Source: Pseudoalteromonas sp. A25 (lineage in GTDB: Bacteria > Pseudomonadota > Gammaproteobacteria > Enterobacterales > Alteromonadaceae). Taken from it: a stretch of DNA of 64,000 nt. The notes under the pieces were generated by a model, which was not told the origin of the DNA, searched no databases, and worked only from the letters and a program-made list of their open reading frames with translations. Both the position numbers and the translations under genes were made by a program. Shown one piece after another: positions 54,895 through 63,379 of the stretch. The first letter of the stretch is position 1, and every line of letters starts with the position of its first letter. The stretch lies in the NCBI RefSeq assembly GCF_009176705.1, contig NZ_AP021846.1, positions 2,512,001 to 2,576,000 of the forward strand, given 5' to 3'.

Positions 54895-55306
54895 TATGGT
54901 GAGCAAAACAAACTCGGCACAAGCGCGACCAGTCTTGCGCCGAAAGGCTCCCTGGGGTGAGCAACACGCGATGATTATTACCCGAGTAATCTTTGACCTG
55001 TAAGCACAAGATTTCCATAAAAAGCTGCGCGGTGAGTACTTTTCCCACCAAAGTACGCACGCCATGAAACTCAATATAATTATCTGACTCGGTGATTAAA
55101 ATTGTGCCATGAGATGGCGTATCTTTTTGACATTGCGCCAAGCAGACTCGATAGCCCACGTAGCCCAAAACAAAGGCCAGCAACGTTGTATACCACTGGG
55201 GAAATAACATCACACAAATAAAAGTGACGCTCGCAAATAAGGCCACAAAAGGTTTATGGCCTAAGAAATTGTTTTTAAATGTGAATTTATACGCGGACTC
55301 GATCAA
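54875..55306 (-). CDS. YgfX/CptA-like membrane protein
   Basis: This 143-residue protein has two close membrane helices (about 19-54; [15 protein letters not shown] and [15 protein letters not shown]) and a cytoplasmic beta-rich domain with [20 protein letters not shown] and [12 protein letters not shown]. Size and position directly after sdhE match YgfX, once described as the toxin of a YgfYX pair. It overlaps sdhE by 20 bp. The assignment rests mainly on context and topology. Confidence 0.75.
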   Translation of the reverse strand: MIESAYKFTFKNNFLGHKPFVALFASVTFICVMLFPQWYTTLLAFVLGYVGYRVCLAQCQKDTPSHGTILITESDNYIEFHGVRTLVGKVLTAQLFMEILCLQVKDYSGNNHRVLLTPGSLSAQDWSRLCRVCFAHHTRELKS

Positions 55307-55538
55307 GGATTAACTTTACCATTGCATTAAGCTCTGCATCAGGGCAAGTCTCATGACCCATAAACCAAGCGAACAGATCTGGGTCTTCCACAGCCAACAA
55401 GCGTTGGAAAACAAGTTTATCCGATTCACTCAATGCATCATAAGCTTCATCAACAAAGGGCCCCAACAATACGTCGAGCTCTAACATACCGCGCCGACAT
55501 GCCCACTTTGTGCGAGACTTTGAATACAGCTCTGCCAT
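55287..55538 (-). CDS. sdhE: FAD assembly factor SdhE
   Basis: This 83-residue protein (YgfY/CptB) helps attach FAD to SdhA. The defining RGMLELD motif is present as CRRGMLELDVLLGPFVDEAY, followed by LLAVEDPDLFAWFMGHETCP. It acts in the cytoplasm. It is followed by ygfX with a 20-bp overlap. Confidence 0.95.
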   Translation of the reverse strand: MAELYSKSRTKWACRRGMLELDVLLGPFVDEAYDALSESDKLVFQRLLAVEDPDLFAWFMGHETCPDAELNAMVKLILDRVRV

Positions 55539-55732
55539 TTCACTACCCTTATACGAAATTGTTTTATTTATTAACGTGCAAAATTATACCTTAGTTTAAC
55601 TTGTCAGGCACCCGCCTTTGCCTGAAAAATACGCAGCCATGTAATCTAATTAGATTTCTTTTATTGTCAGCATTTATGCGCATGCTGATATGAGTTAACA
55701 TTAACGCCATTCTCTATTTAAGGATTAGTTCT

Positions 55733-56647
55733 ATGTCACTAGCACGTGCTGTTAATCTTCCATACAAAGTAACGACTGTTTCTGGAGCAGAGCAACTGAG
55801 TTATCTGCATGGCCAGCTAACTCAAGATATGAACCTTATTACTGAGCAAAACTTTTTATGGGGCGGGCATTGCAGTCCCAAAGGAAAATTATGGGGCGTA
55901 TTTCGCATATTTAAACATCAACAGTGTTTCATGCTCCTAGGCTCTGACGCTGAAATTGACGCCTCAACCCGAGAATTAAAAAAATATGGTGTATTTGCCA
56001 AAGTAGATATTGAGCCTTTAAGTAATGCTAAGGTAGTTGGCATTCATAGCCCCAAATTGAACAATGTCTGTGATTTGCTAGGCTTAACCTTTACTGAACA
56101 GCAAACTGCATGTGATTTTGGCGATAATAAGGCGTTAAAACTGGATGACGAAAGGCTCATTTTAATTGTTAGTGATAGCTACGACTTTCCTGCTGAAATT
56201 GAGCTAAGTGATGATCCAAACACATTTATTGAAGCTGGAATTTTAGCCGGTGAGCCACAAATCAATGAACAAAATATTGAAGAATTCGTACCACAAATGA
56301 TCAACCTACAAGCACTTAATGGTATCAGTTTTAAAAAAGGCTGTTACACAGGCCAAGAAACAGTAGCTCGAATGCGCTATCTTGGTAAAAACAAACGCGC
56401 AATGTATATAGTGCAAGGCGCGTCGACAACCCCGGTTGAAGAAAGCGACTTAGAGCTACAACTTGGTGATAATTGGCGTCGTGCGGGCAAGGTAGTTCAT
56501 CAAGTTTTTAACTCAACAACAAATACCTACAGTGCCTTGGCGGTTCTACCCAATGACACTGAACAATCGGCACAGTTACGTGCAAAAAATTCACCCGAGG
56601 TAACACTCAATATATTACCTCTTCCCTATTCTTTAGATGACCAATAA
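55733..56647 (+). CDS. ygfZ: tRNA-modifying protein YgfZ (folate-binding)
   Basis: This 304-residue protein has the GcvT-like fold and the signature KGCYTGQETVARMRYLGKNK near residue 203, with the conserved Cys. YgfZ supports Fe-S enzymes, including MiaB, using tetrahydrofolate. AAGGA lies 8 bases before ATG. It is 13 bp upstream of the SlyD-like gene. It sits divergently from sdhE, as in many gammaproteobacteria. Confidence 0.95.
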   Translation: MSLARAVNLPYKVTTVSGAEQLSYLHGQLTQDMNLITEQNFLWGGHCSPKGKLWGVFRIFKHQQCFMLLGSDAEIDASTRELKKYGVFAKVDIEPLSNAKVVGIHSPKLNNVCDLLGLTFTEQQTACDFGDNKALKLDDERLILIVSDSYDFPAEIELSDDPNTFIEAGILAGEPQINEQNIEEFVPQMINLQALNGISFKKGCYTGQETVARMRYLGKNKRAMYIVQGASTTPVEESDLELQLGDNWRRAGKVVHQVFNSTTNTYSALAVLPNDTEQSAQLRAKNSPEVTLNILPLPYSLDDQ

Positions 56648-56660
56648 AACGGGATATATT

Positions 56661-57146
56661 ATGAAAATCGCGCCAAACAAAGTGGTAAGCATGCATTACT
56701 CTGTATTAGATAATGACAACAACACCATAGACAATTCTTTTGATGGTGAGCCACTGGTGTTTATCATAGGCACAGGCTATTTGATCCCAGGCCTTGAAGA
56801 TGCGCTCATTGATAAACAAGCTGGTGACAAATTAAGTGTAACGGTAGAGCCTGAGCAAGGCTATGGTGAGCGCCATGACAACCTAATGCAAGCAGTCCCT
56901 AAGTCTATGTTCGATGGTATGGAAATCGAAGTCGGCATGCAGTTTAGAGCCACGACTGATGATGGTGACCAGATGGTGATGATCATTGATATTCAAGATG
57001 ACGAAGTGATTGTCGATGGCAACCATCCGCTATCAGGTATCACGCTTAACTTTGATGTCGAAATCTTAGAAGTACGCGATGCAACCGAAGAAGAGCTTGC
57101 ACATGGCCATGTACATGGCGAAGGTGGCTGTGGCCACGACCACTAA
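56661..57146 (+). CDS. SlyD-like FKBP peptidyl-prolyl isomerase
   Basis: This protein of about 161 residues has FKBP strands and an inserted IF domain: PNKVVSMHYSVLDNDNNTID, GTGYLIPGLEDALIDKQAGD, EPEQGYGERHDNLMQAVP and HPLSGITLNFDVEILEV. It has a His-rich metal-binding tail (HGHVHGEGGCGHDH), shorter than in E. coli SlyD. It is a chaperone and prolyl isomerase. ATG 56661 has GGGAT upstream; the longer frame from 56637 overlaps ygfZ and seems unlikely. Confidence 0.9.
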   Translation: MKIAPNKVVSMHYSVLDNDNNTIDNSFDGEPLVFIIGTGYLIPGLEDALIDKQAGDKLSVTVEPEQGYGERHDNLMQAVPKSMFDGMEIEVGMQFRATTDDGDQMVMIIDIQDDEVIVDGNHPLSGITLNFDVEILEVRDATEEELAHGHVHGEGGCGHDH

Positions 57147-57158
57147 GCTAAGCTTATA

Positions 57159-57187
57159 AACAAGCGCCTATTCGGCGCTTGTTACTT
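57159..57187. terminator. Bidirectional terminator between convergent genes
   Basis: AACAAGCGCC and GGCGCTTGTT form a 10-bp stem with loop TATTC. It begins 12 bases after the SlyD-like gene and covers the last codons of the 57168-57608 gene on the other strand. Confidence 0.75.
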
Positions 57188-57608
57188 TCTCATTTAATGC
57201 CTCTAATAGGCTCGCTTGGTCGTTAGTGCCCAAACGGTATTTCATACCATCTGGTAAGCAAATTTCAATCGCACTAAACCCTGACGCAGAATAGACCCAA
57301 CCATCGTTGGTGATACGCATACCAACACCATGTCGGAATGAATTGGTAACACCTTTAATTTGCTCTATATCGTCAAAACTCAATACTTTTTTAGCGACAC
57401 CTGGGCCAAACCACCAACTTAAAGTGCGCGCGTCTTTGTTCACTTCTATCGTTAGGCCATAAAAAAGACATGCCAGAGCCGCAACAATAATGGCGAACAC
57501 AAGTACCATCACATTGTAACCAAGCAACCACGTTGCCAATATCAAAAAGCTTGCTATCCAAGCTAATATTGCCATTATTGCCCATGAAAATTGGGTATGA
57601 CGGTACAT
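57168..57608 (-). CDS. Two-helix membrane protein of unknown function
   Basis: This 146-residue protein has two adjacent hydrophobic helices (about 9-30 and 32-52) and a beta-rich end (about 60-140; LTIEVNKDARTLSWWFGPGV and FSFDDIEQIKGV-like strands) that resembles bacterial PH-like domains. It has no known name. AAAGAGGATATTT precedes ATG. It follows the DUF481 gene by 11 bp and may be cotranscribed with it. Confidence 0.75.
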   Translation of the reverse strand: MYRHTQFSWAIMAILAWIASFLILATWLLGYNVMVLVFAIIVAALACLFYGLTIEVNKDARTLSWWFGPGVAKKVLSFDDIEQIKGVTNSFRHGVGMRITNDGWVYSASGFSAIEICLPDGMKYRLGTNDQASLLEALNEKVTSAE

Positions 57609-57619
57609 AAATATCCTCT

Positions 57620-58444
57620 TTAAAAGCTATAAACCAAAGTTGCGCCAAGTTCTGTGTCAGCTTTTACCTTGTCAGTTTCTGGTTGAGAATTATAACGATA
57701 GGTATACGATATCTTCAACGATACACCCCCTAAAACCTGACTTACAATAGCGGTTTCGCTGATTAAGCGATCGTTCAACCCTGACAGTGACACCTCCATG
57801 CTAACATCATGATTGAAACGTGTGCGCTTAGAAATATTTCTTTCCCATTGTAAAGCAATACGCAGCAGTTGACCCTGCTTTAAACGAGCCTCTCCCTGTG
57901 CTAACTCAGTATCGCTATCAGTTTTGGATAAGTACAAGCCAGGTCCAATATCAAAGTCTATGGTATCTTTTCGACCCTCAAATAACCGGTTTCCGTATCC
58001 CAGTGCTACTGTTGCGGTATAGTCTTTACCACTGAATTTATCATTCAGATAATCTGCGTATAGAAAAAACGATTCATTGTCTTGGCCGACTTTATAGTTC
58101 CCTTGAGATGAAACAAAGTATCGAGATGCAGACACCTCGTTATGACCGGTATCATTGACATCATCTTCACGATATAAAGCATCTAGTTTGAACTGATTTC
58201 GCCATTGGGTAAAATCCTGATAAACATTACTTTTAAGTTTGAATGCGGTGCTTTTCTTGTTGCCATTATTTGCAATTAAACCAAACTCTACATCACCGTA
58301 AAGTATATCCCCTTCATGTAATTTATGAATTTCGTCATCTGACAACTCACCATACTTATAGAACGCTTTTAAGGGATCCGAAGCGTAGCCTTTTACGGCC
58401 AATATTAAGCAAAAAAGACATATTATTTTTTTTATATACTGCAC
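57620..58444 (-). CDS. DUF481 outer-membrane protein
   Basis: This 274-residue protein has a signal peptide (1-21, ending in YASD) and a series of amphipathic beta strands typical of DUF481 barrels, with GDILYGDVEFGLIANNGNKK near the start and a C-terminal ending in TLVYSF, the aromatic end expected for outer-membrane insertion. The function is unknown. The start is GTG. It is followed closely by a small membrane protein gene. Confidence 0.85.
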   Translation of the reverse strand: MQYIKKIICLFCLILAVKGYASDPLKAFYKYGELSDDEIHKLHEGDILYGDVEFGLIANNGNKKSTAFKLKSNVYQDFTQWRNQFKLDALYREDDVNDTGHNEVSASRYFVSSQGNYKVGQDNESFFLYADYLNDKFSGKDYTATVALGYGNRLFEGRKDTIDFDIGPGLYLSKTDSDTELAQGEARLKQGQLLRIALQWERNISKRTRFNHDVSMEVSLSGLNDRLISETAIVSQVLGGVSLKISYTYRYNSQPETDKVKADTELGATLVYSF

Positions 58445-58473
58445 AATATTACAACGACTATTTTAAGTTAAGG

Positions 58474-58797
58474 TCACTCAACCCCGTCTTGTTTCCATAA
58501 AATATGACAAAACGGTGCGTCTATATCTCTGCTAATCAAAATTTTAGCAAAAACCTCATCGCCATCTTCGTATTCAATACCAACCAATACTTGCACAAAG
58601 TGCTCAGGCTCAATTTCCAAAGCAACAAAATTTTGCCAACTGTCATCAGGCTCACTGTCTTCAATAAATCCAAACTCTTCATGATGCTGATTAAATTGCT
58701 CTATATCCTGTTCTGATAAATTCTCAGGTGCGAGTTGTTGAAAAATTTCATATGCTTGATGAGTTATTTCCTCAACGCTACAAAGACGGGCTGACAT
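58474..58797 (-). CDS. YciU/HI1450 family protein (putative DNA mimic)
   Basis: This protein of about 107 residues is very acidic, with the family pattern QAYEIFQQLAPENLSEQDIE, DDSWQNFVALEIEPEHFVQV and DEVFAKILISRDIDAPFCHI then LWK. HI1450 of Haemophilus has a charge surface like DNA and may bind DNA-binding proteins; that role is inferred from the family. ATG 58797 gives the usual length, whereas the frame reaches 58812. Confidence 0.82.
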   Translation of the reverse strand: MSARLCSVEEITHQAYEIFQQLAPENLSEQDIEQFNQHHEEFGFIEDSEPDDSWQNFVALEIEPEHFVQVLVGIEYEDGDEVFAKILISRDIDAPFCHILWKQDGVE

Positions 58798-58961
58798 AGG
58801 TACGGCTCTCATAATTAATGCATTCGTTGCTATGATAACAAATTCATTAAATTAAAGACCATGATGTTTCGTTGAATGTGCAAATTTCTATGCTGAAGTT
58901 ACAGCGCATAGAATATATACTCTAAATCAGCCGTTTATAATAACCATAACAGGATTTTTCT

Positions 58962-59753
58962 ATGCTTGCTGTAGAGCACCACAACAATGTCGCTTGGGTT
59001 ACGCTGAGCCGCCCAGAAAAACAAAATGCGCTCACATTTGACATGTTTATTGCCATTGATGAAACCATAAAGCAGCTCAAAAAAGACCGCCAGCTTAGAG
59101 CGGTTGTCATTCAAGGTGCCGGTGGCAACTTTTGTTCTGGACTCGACGTGAAGTCAATTATGAAACAACCCATGTCAGTGCTACGACTATTGTTTAAATG
59201 GCTACCTGGCAATGCCAATTTAGCTCAGCGAGTCTGTCTTGCTTGGCGAAGCTTACCTGTACCTGTCATTGCCTTGATCAGTGGGAATTGTTTTGGTGGA
59301 GGGTTGCATATCGCGCTTGGGGCAGACTACCGTATCGCAACACGCAACGCACAGCTAGCAATTATGGAATCTAAATGGGGGCTGTGTCCTGATATGGGTT
59401 CCGGTCCACTTCTACCAAGTATCAGTAACTATGATCAAGTGTTAAAACTAGCCAGCCTTGGGACCTGCATCACTGGTGAGCAAGCATTACAGATAGGGTT
59501 AATCTCTGAAGTAAGTGATGACCCACATTCCAGCTGCCTAGCCCTGTTAGAGGGGTTGCTTATTCGTTCACCCGATACGCTCGCAGCTATCAAACGCATT
59601 AACCAAACCGCTTACCGACAAAACCTAAGAGCAACTTTAGCCAAAGAGACATTTGCGCAAATAAAATTGCTGCTCAGTAAAAATACCAAAGTCGCTATGC
59701 ATAATGCCACTCACAGTGAGCAAAAGCCTTACAGGCTAAGAAATAAATGGTAA
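58962..59753 (+). CDS. Enoyl-CoA hydratase/isomerase (crotonase) family protein
   Basis: This 263-residue crotonase has oxyanion-hole segments GGNFCSGLDVKSIM and ISGNCFGGGLHIALGADYRI. The Glu of the second catalytic position is kept (LAIMESKWGLCPDMG), but the first (Glu144 in rat hydratase, GGGCELA) is His here (GGGLHIA). It may therefore be an isomerase or hydrolase rather than a hydratase. It is the first gene before lrgA, with 54 bp between them. Confidence 0.85.
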   Translation: MLAVEHHNNVAWVTLSRPEKQNALTFDMFIAIDETIKQLKKDRQLRAVVIQGAGGNFCSGLDVKSIMKQPMSVLRLLFKWLPGNANLAQRVCLAWRSLPVPVIALISGNCFGGGLHIALGADYRIATRNAQLAIMESKWGLCPDMGSGPLLPSISNYDQVLKLASLGTCITGEQALQIGLISEVSDDPHSSCLALLEGLLIRSPDTLAAIKRINQTAYRQNLRATLAKETFAQIKLLLSKNTKVAMHNATHSEQKPYRLRNKW

Positions 59754-59807
59754 GTTGGTCCAATAGCAATAAGTTGTTTAGATTAGTTATGATGGGCCCC
59801 TATGTAA

Positions 59808-60185
59808 ATGGATAACTGGGTAACTTCGTTGCATCAACTCGTTAAGTTTATAATTGCCTTGGGCATTCTAATAATGTGTTTATACAGCGCTAAATTAATC
59901 ACTTTATGGTGGCAAATTCCATTGCCATCCCCCCTTGTAGCGATGCTTATGTTGTTAACTCTACTGGCTAGTAACATTATAAAAGCAAGCTGGATAGCAC
60001 CTGCCTGTGCACCAATTTTGAAGTACATGGCGCTGTTTTTTATCCCTGCAGGCGTTGGCATTGTACAATATACCTCGTTACTTGCGCTCTATTGGCCTCT
60101 CTTGGTATGCACGTTGATATTAGTGCCTGTTATCGGCTTAAGCATAGTGGGGTTAGTAGCAAAAAAAGGGCTTAAAAATGATTAG
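59808..60185 (+). CDS. LrgA/CidA family membrane protein
   Basis: This 125-residue protein has four hydrophobic helices and the family order: LGILIMCLYSAKLI, IPLPSPLVAMLMLLTLLASN, ILKYMALFFIPAGVGIVQYT. LrgA/CidA proteins are holin-like and may act in cell lysis or metabolite transport. It overlaps lrgB by 8 bp. There is no strong ribosome binding site at ATG 59808. Confidence 0.9.
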   Translation: MDNWVTSLHQLVKFIIALGILIMCLYSAKLITLWWQIPLPSPLVAMLMLLTLLASNIIKASWIAPACAPILKYMALFFIPAGVGIVQYTSLLALYWPLLVCTLILVPVIGLSIVGLVAKKGLKND

Positions 60186-60864
60186 TTCAGCCTTAATTAT
60201 TATCTCGGTTTGCGCCTTATTTTATATTTTTCGACAGCTGTATCGAGCCTATCCCGTTTCGCTGTTAAACCCGTTACTCATGTGTATTATTGCCATCAGC
60301 TCGGTACTGTTGATGTTCGATATACAATACCAAATCTTCTTTGTTGCCGCCCAGCCGATACACTTTTTTTTAGAGATTGCAGTTGTTGCTTTAGCCTACC
60401 CGCTTTACATGCAGTTTCATGACATTAAAAGATACTTCGTACAAATACTGCTCTGCAGCTTTGTGGGTATTAGTAGTGCAACACTCATAGCTTTTTCACT
60501 GTGCAAACTATTTATTGTCGATGCACAACTAAGTGCATCACTAGCCGCTTTATCTGTCACAACTCCTATCACAATTATAGTGAGCGAGCGCCTCGGTGGT
60601 GTAAGTGCGGTTGCTGCGATAATGGTTATATTAGTCGGGGTATTCGGTGGTGTATTTGGCTTATCATTACTTGAAAAAATGAACATAAAAACCCCTAAAG
60701 CGCAGGGGATAGCGCTCGGCGTATCGTGTCATGCAATCGGTACGGCAAGTGCCATAGAGCATCACCCAATAGCCGGTGCTTATGCATCAGCGGCCATGAC
60801 CATCAGTGCTGTCACCACCGCTCTTTGGGTCCCCCTGTTTTACACTTGGCTAACCACGCTTTAA
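60178..60864 (+). CDS. LrgB/CidB family membrane protein
   Basis: This 228-residue protein has about seven helices. Family segments include FFLEIAVVALAYPLYMQFHD then IKRY, LAALSVTTPITIIVSERLGG, and the conserved end GIALGVSCHAIGTASAIEHH followed by PIAGAYASAAMTISAV. It is the partner of LrgA (8-bp overlap), and the pair is proposed to influence murein hydrolysis and, in plants, glycolate transport. A 12-bp gap separates it from mscS. Confidence 0.92.
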   Translation: MISSALIIISVCALFYIFRQLYRAYPVSLLNPLLMCIIAISSVLLMFDIQYQIFFVAAQPIHFFLEIAVVALAYPLYMQFHDIKRYFVQILLCSFVGISSATLIAFSLCKLFIVDAQLSASLAALSVTTPITIIVSERLGGVSAVAAIMVILVGVFGGVFGLSLLEKMNIKTPKAQGIALGVSCHAIGTASAIEHHPIAGAYASAAMTISAVTTALWVPLFYTWLTTL

Positions 60865-60876
60865 AAGGAAAACACT

Positions 60877-61704
60877 GTGATAGAGCAAGAAATTAAACAA
60901 GTTGAACATTACTTTAATCTAATAAGAGACTATTTAGTTACCTACAGCATGCAAGTGGTTGGTGCCATACTAATCCTCATTTTAGGTCTTTGGTTGTCTA
61001 ATCGAATATCTAAAATGGTTGAAGCGCTTATGCAGCGCCATAACATTGATGTGACACTCACAAATTTTATTAGTAATGTCGTCAAAGTATTACTCATTAT
61101 CATGTTTGTCATAATTGCTTTAGGTAAGGTAGGTATCAGTGTTACCCCGTTTGTTGCTGCAATTGGTGCGGCTTCACTGGGTGCAGGTCTAGCATTGCAA
61201 GGCATGTTATCAAACTACGGCTCTGGCCTTGCTATTATTGCAACTCGCCCTTTTATTGTTGGTGATACAATTCAGATCAAAGGTGTTAGCGGTCAAGTTA
61301 AACAAATCGAACTAGGACACACTGTTCTCATCAATGAAGAGAAAGTTGAGATAACGATTCCAAACAAACATATTGTTGGAGAAATTTTACACAACTCATT
61401 TGAGTACTCTCTTGTCAAAGGTGAAATTGGTATCGCATATCATAGTGACAGCGATGAGGCGATTAATGAGATAGTTAATGTAATTGTGGCTAACGAAAAA
61501 GTAGCACAAAGCCCACAACCTCAGGTGGGCATTGAACAGTTTGCCGATAGTGCGGTGATCATTAGTTATCGTTATTGGGTGCCAACCACTCAAATTATCG
61601 AAACTAAACTGGCAATTAACAAACAGGTATATCGCGCAATAAAAATGGCTAATATCGATATTCCATTCCCGCAACGTGTTGTCACACTAAAAAATGAACA
61701 ATAA
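60877..61704 (+). CDS. MscS family mechanosensitive channel
   Basis: This 275-residue channel has three helices (about 18-40, 62-85, 90-115), with the pore helix pattern AAIGAASLGAGLALQGMLSN then YGSG, and the soluble beta domain with RPFIVGDTIQIKGVSGQVKQ and VEITIPNKHIVGEI. It would release solutes under osmotic downshift. The GTG start has AAGGA 7 bases upstream. It is probably cotranscribed with lrgAB. A hairpin follows. Confidence 0.93.
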   Translation: MIEQEIKQVEHYFNLIRDYLVTYSMQVVGAILILILGLWLSNRISKMVEALMQRHNIDVTLTNFISNVVKVLLIIMFVIIALGKVGISVTPFVAAIGAASLGAGLALQGMLSNYGSGLAIIATRPFIVGDTIQIKGVSGQVKQIELGHTVLINEEKVEITIPNKHIVGEILHNSFEYSLVKGEIGIAYHSDSDEAINEIVNVIVANEKVAQSPQPQVGIEQFADSAVIISYRYWVPTTQIIETKLAINKQVYRAIKMANIDIPFPQRVVTLKNEQ

Positions 61705-61709
61705 AGAAA

Positions 61710-61735
61710 AGGCACCTTTCGGTGCCTAATTGTTG
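61710..61735 (+). terminator. Terminator after the lrgAB-mscS operon
   Basis: AGGCACC and GGTGCCT form a 7-bp stem with a TTTC loop, followed by the T-rich AATTGTTGGG. It is the end of the lrgAB-mscS transcript. Confidence 0.6.
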
Positions 61736-61754
61736 GGAAATTGACCTAGATAAT

Positions 61755-62222
61755 TCAATATACGCGAGTTTGTGCCAGAGCTCGCGCCGCACCATAATCT
61801 GACATCATACGGCTTAACAATTCCTGACATAATACCTTGTCTTGCTGCCACTCTTCGTCTTCCAAGAAAAACACCATTAATGGCCCACGTCTTATAACAA
61901 TGTACATAAATAAAATACTATGGCCTTGGCCTTTCAAGGCATCGATGACTGAGCGCTCGTCACTTGTCAGCTTGCAATCAAAAGTAGCTCGAGAATCTAA
62001 TAAATGCTCAGATATTTCTTTACAGACTAACACGGTATCTTTGTTACAAAACGGCGATTTACGACGACAATACAGCTGCATCTCAATACCGCTTTTAGCA
62101 ACATGCCGAAGAGCAAACATTTTACTATCCAGGTGATTAAGCCCTTTATTCATAGCATCTATAAATGCTGCAGTGTGATCAAAGTCTAACTTTATTACAC
62201 CCTCTGCCATAGGCTTATTCAT
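61755..62222 (-). CDS. Protein of unknown function, 155 residues
   Basis: I do not recognise it. There is no signal peptide or membrane helix. It contains five Cys, of which CRRKSPFC (about residues 52-59) forms a CxxxxxxC pair, and a C-terminal region with MYIVIRRGPLMVFFLEDEEW. The sequence looks like a cytoplasmic protein of mixed fold. It is on the opposite strand to mscS and probably has its own promoter. There is no visible clue to a function. Confidence 0.6.
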   Translation of the reverse strand: MNKPMAEGVIKLDFDHTAAFIDAMNKGLNHLDSKMFALRHVAKSGIEMQLYCRRKSPFCNKDTVLVCKEISEHLLDSRATFDCKLTSDERSVIDALKGQGHSILFMYIVIRRGPLMVFFLEDEEWQQDKVLCQELLSRMMSDYGAARALAQTRVY

Positions 62223-62356
62223 CCAATTGAATTACACTAATTTAACTATAATGCTAATTTCATTTTATGCAAAATTAAATATTAACAGGCTGACAACTTA
62301 TAACACAAAAGATTAAATAGAAAATTAGCATTTACTTAAAAATCAACATGTAATAA

Positions 62357-62386
62357 AAAAAGAGCAAACCAAAATTTGCTCTTTTT
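62357..62386 (-). terminator. Terminator after the second mscS
   Basis: AAAAAGAGCAAA and TTTGCTCTTTTT form a 12-bp stem with a six-base loop; on the minus strand T's follow. It lies about 50 bp after the mscS stop at 62434. Confidence 0.75.
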
Positions 62387-62433
62387 CCTTTAACACTCGA
62401 CCAAAGTCTGAATTTAAAAAAATAATTGTGCAA

Positions 62434-63300
62434 CTAATTAACACAATCACCTGTCGGTGCGGGTGTGCGAATATGAATATCGCGTTGCGGAAATGGGATC
62501 TCAATATCATATTTTCGCAGTGCATCATCTATCGCCCACAAATAGTCAGAAACCAGCGCTGTTGGCCGCTTTACTTGTTCTGGTTGCACCCAAACCCCAA
62601 GTGTAAAATTCAAACTACTGTCGCCAAAACCTGTCATCCACACTGTTGGCTCTCGTCCAAGGCTATTTAAGGTGTATGGCACATTATCAGCAGCTTCTAA
62701 AACGGCCTTTTTCACTAACGCTTTATCACTACCATACGCCACCGAAAAAGAAATTCTAAAGCGTCTTACTTTTTCAGCTAAAGTCCAATTTGTTACTAAT
62801 CCAGACACCAGTTCAGCATTAGGAATAAGAATATCTACATTATCATTTGTGCGGATCAGGGTGGCGCGCATATAGATAGCAATTACCTCACCAACTACAT
62901 CGTTAGACAATTCAACGAAATCCCCTACCTTAACGGTTTTCTCCAATAACAGAACGAGGCCTGATACAAAATTGTTTACCATCCCCTGCAGCCCCAGGCC
63001 AATACCGACCCCCAAAGCACTGGCAATAAGCGCAAGCTCTGTCATTTCCATCCCTAACGATGTCAATGCGATAATAAAGCCTATAAACAACACAATGTAA
63101 TGAATAAAACGCCCTATAACGTAAGCCGACGTATGTGCAATCATGCCCTGACGTGTCGCTAATCGCCCAAATGCGGCTCGTAATACACGAGATATAATAA
63201 AGGTGACTAACAACACCATAAAAAATGAAAGTAGTTCGCCAACAAGCAAAGAAAAATCACCAACTTTAATCAGTTCTTTATCAAGCCAACTCATATCCAT
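62434..63300 (-). CDS. MscS family mechanosensitive channel
   Basis: This 288-residue channel has helices at about 18-38, 60-82 and 88-110, the pore segment ASALGVGIGLGLQGMVNN, and the beta domain with KTVKVGDFVELSNDVVGEVI and VDILIPNAELVSGLVTN. The C-terminal region ends in EIPFPQRDIHIRTP, a common end of MscS proteins. It is not an adjacent duplicate of the other MscS; the two differ strongly in sequence. It is followed by a strong terminator. Confidence 0.93.
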   Translation of the reverse strand: MDMSWLDKELIKVGDFSLLVGELLSFFMVLLVTFIISRVLRAAFGRLATRQGMIAHTSAYVIGRFIHYIVLFIGFIIALTSLGMEMTELALIASALGVGIGLGLQGMVNNFVSGLVLLLEKTVKVGDFVELSNDVVGEVIAIYMRATLIRTNDNVDILIPNAELVSGLVTNWTLAEKVRRFRISFSVAYGSDKALVKKAVLEAADNVPYTLNSLGREPTVWMTGFGDSSLNFTLGVWVQPEQVKRPTALVSDYLWAIDDALRKYDIEIPFPQRDIHIRTPAPTGDCVN

Positions 63301-63317
63301 TTATTTTTCCTCAAAAA

Positions 63318-63346
63318 AAACGCCACACTCATTGAGTGTGGCGTTT
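63318..63346 (-). terminator. Terminator of cysS
   Basis: AAACGCCACACTC and GAGTGTGGCGTTT form a 13-bp stem with a three-base loop, followed on the minus strand by TTTTTTTT. It lies 34 bp after the cysS stop. Confidence 0.9.
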
Positions 63347-63379
63347 ACCATTAAAATTGGCAACTAATTTTGCAAACCG

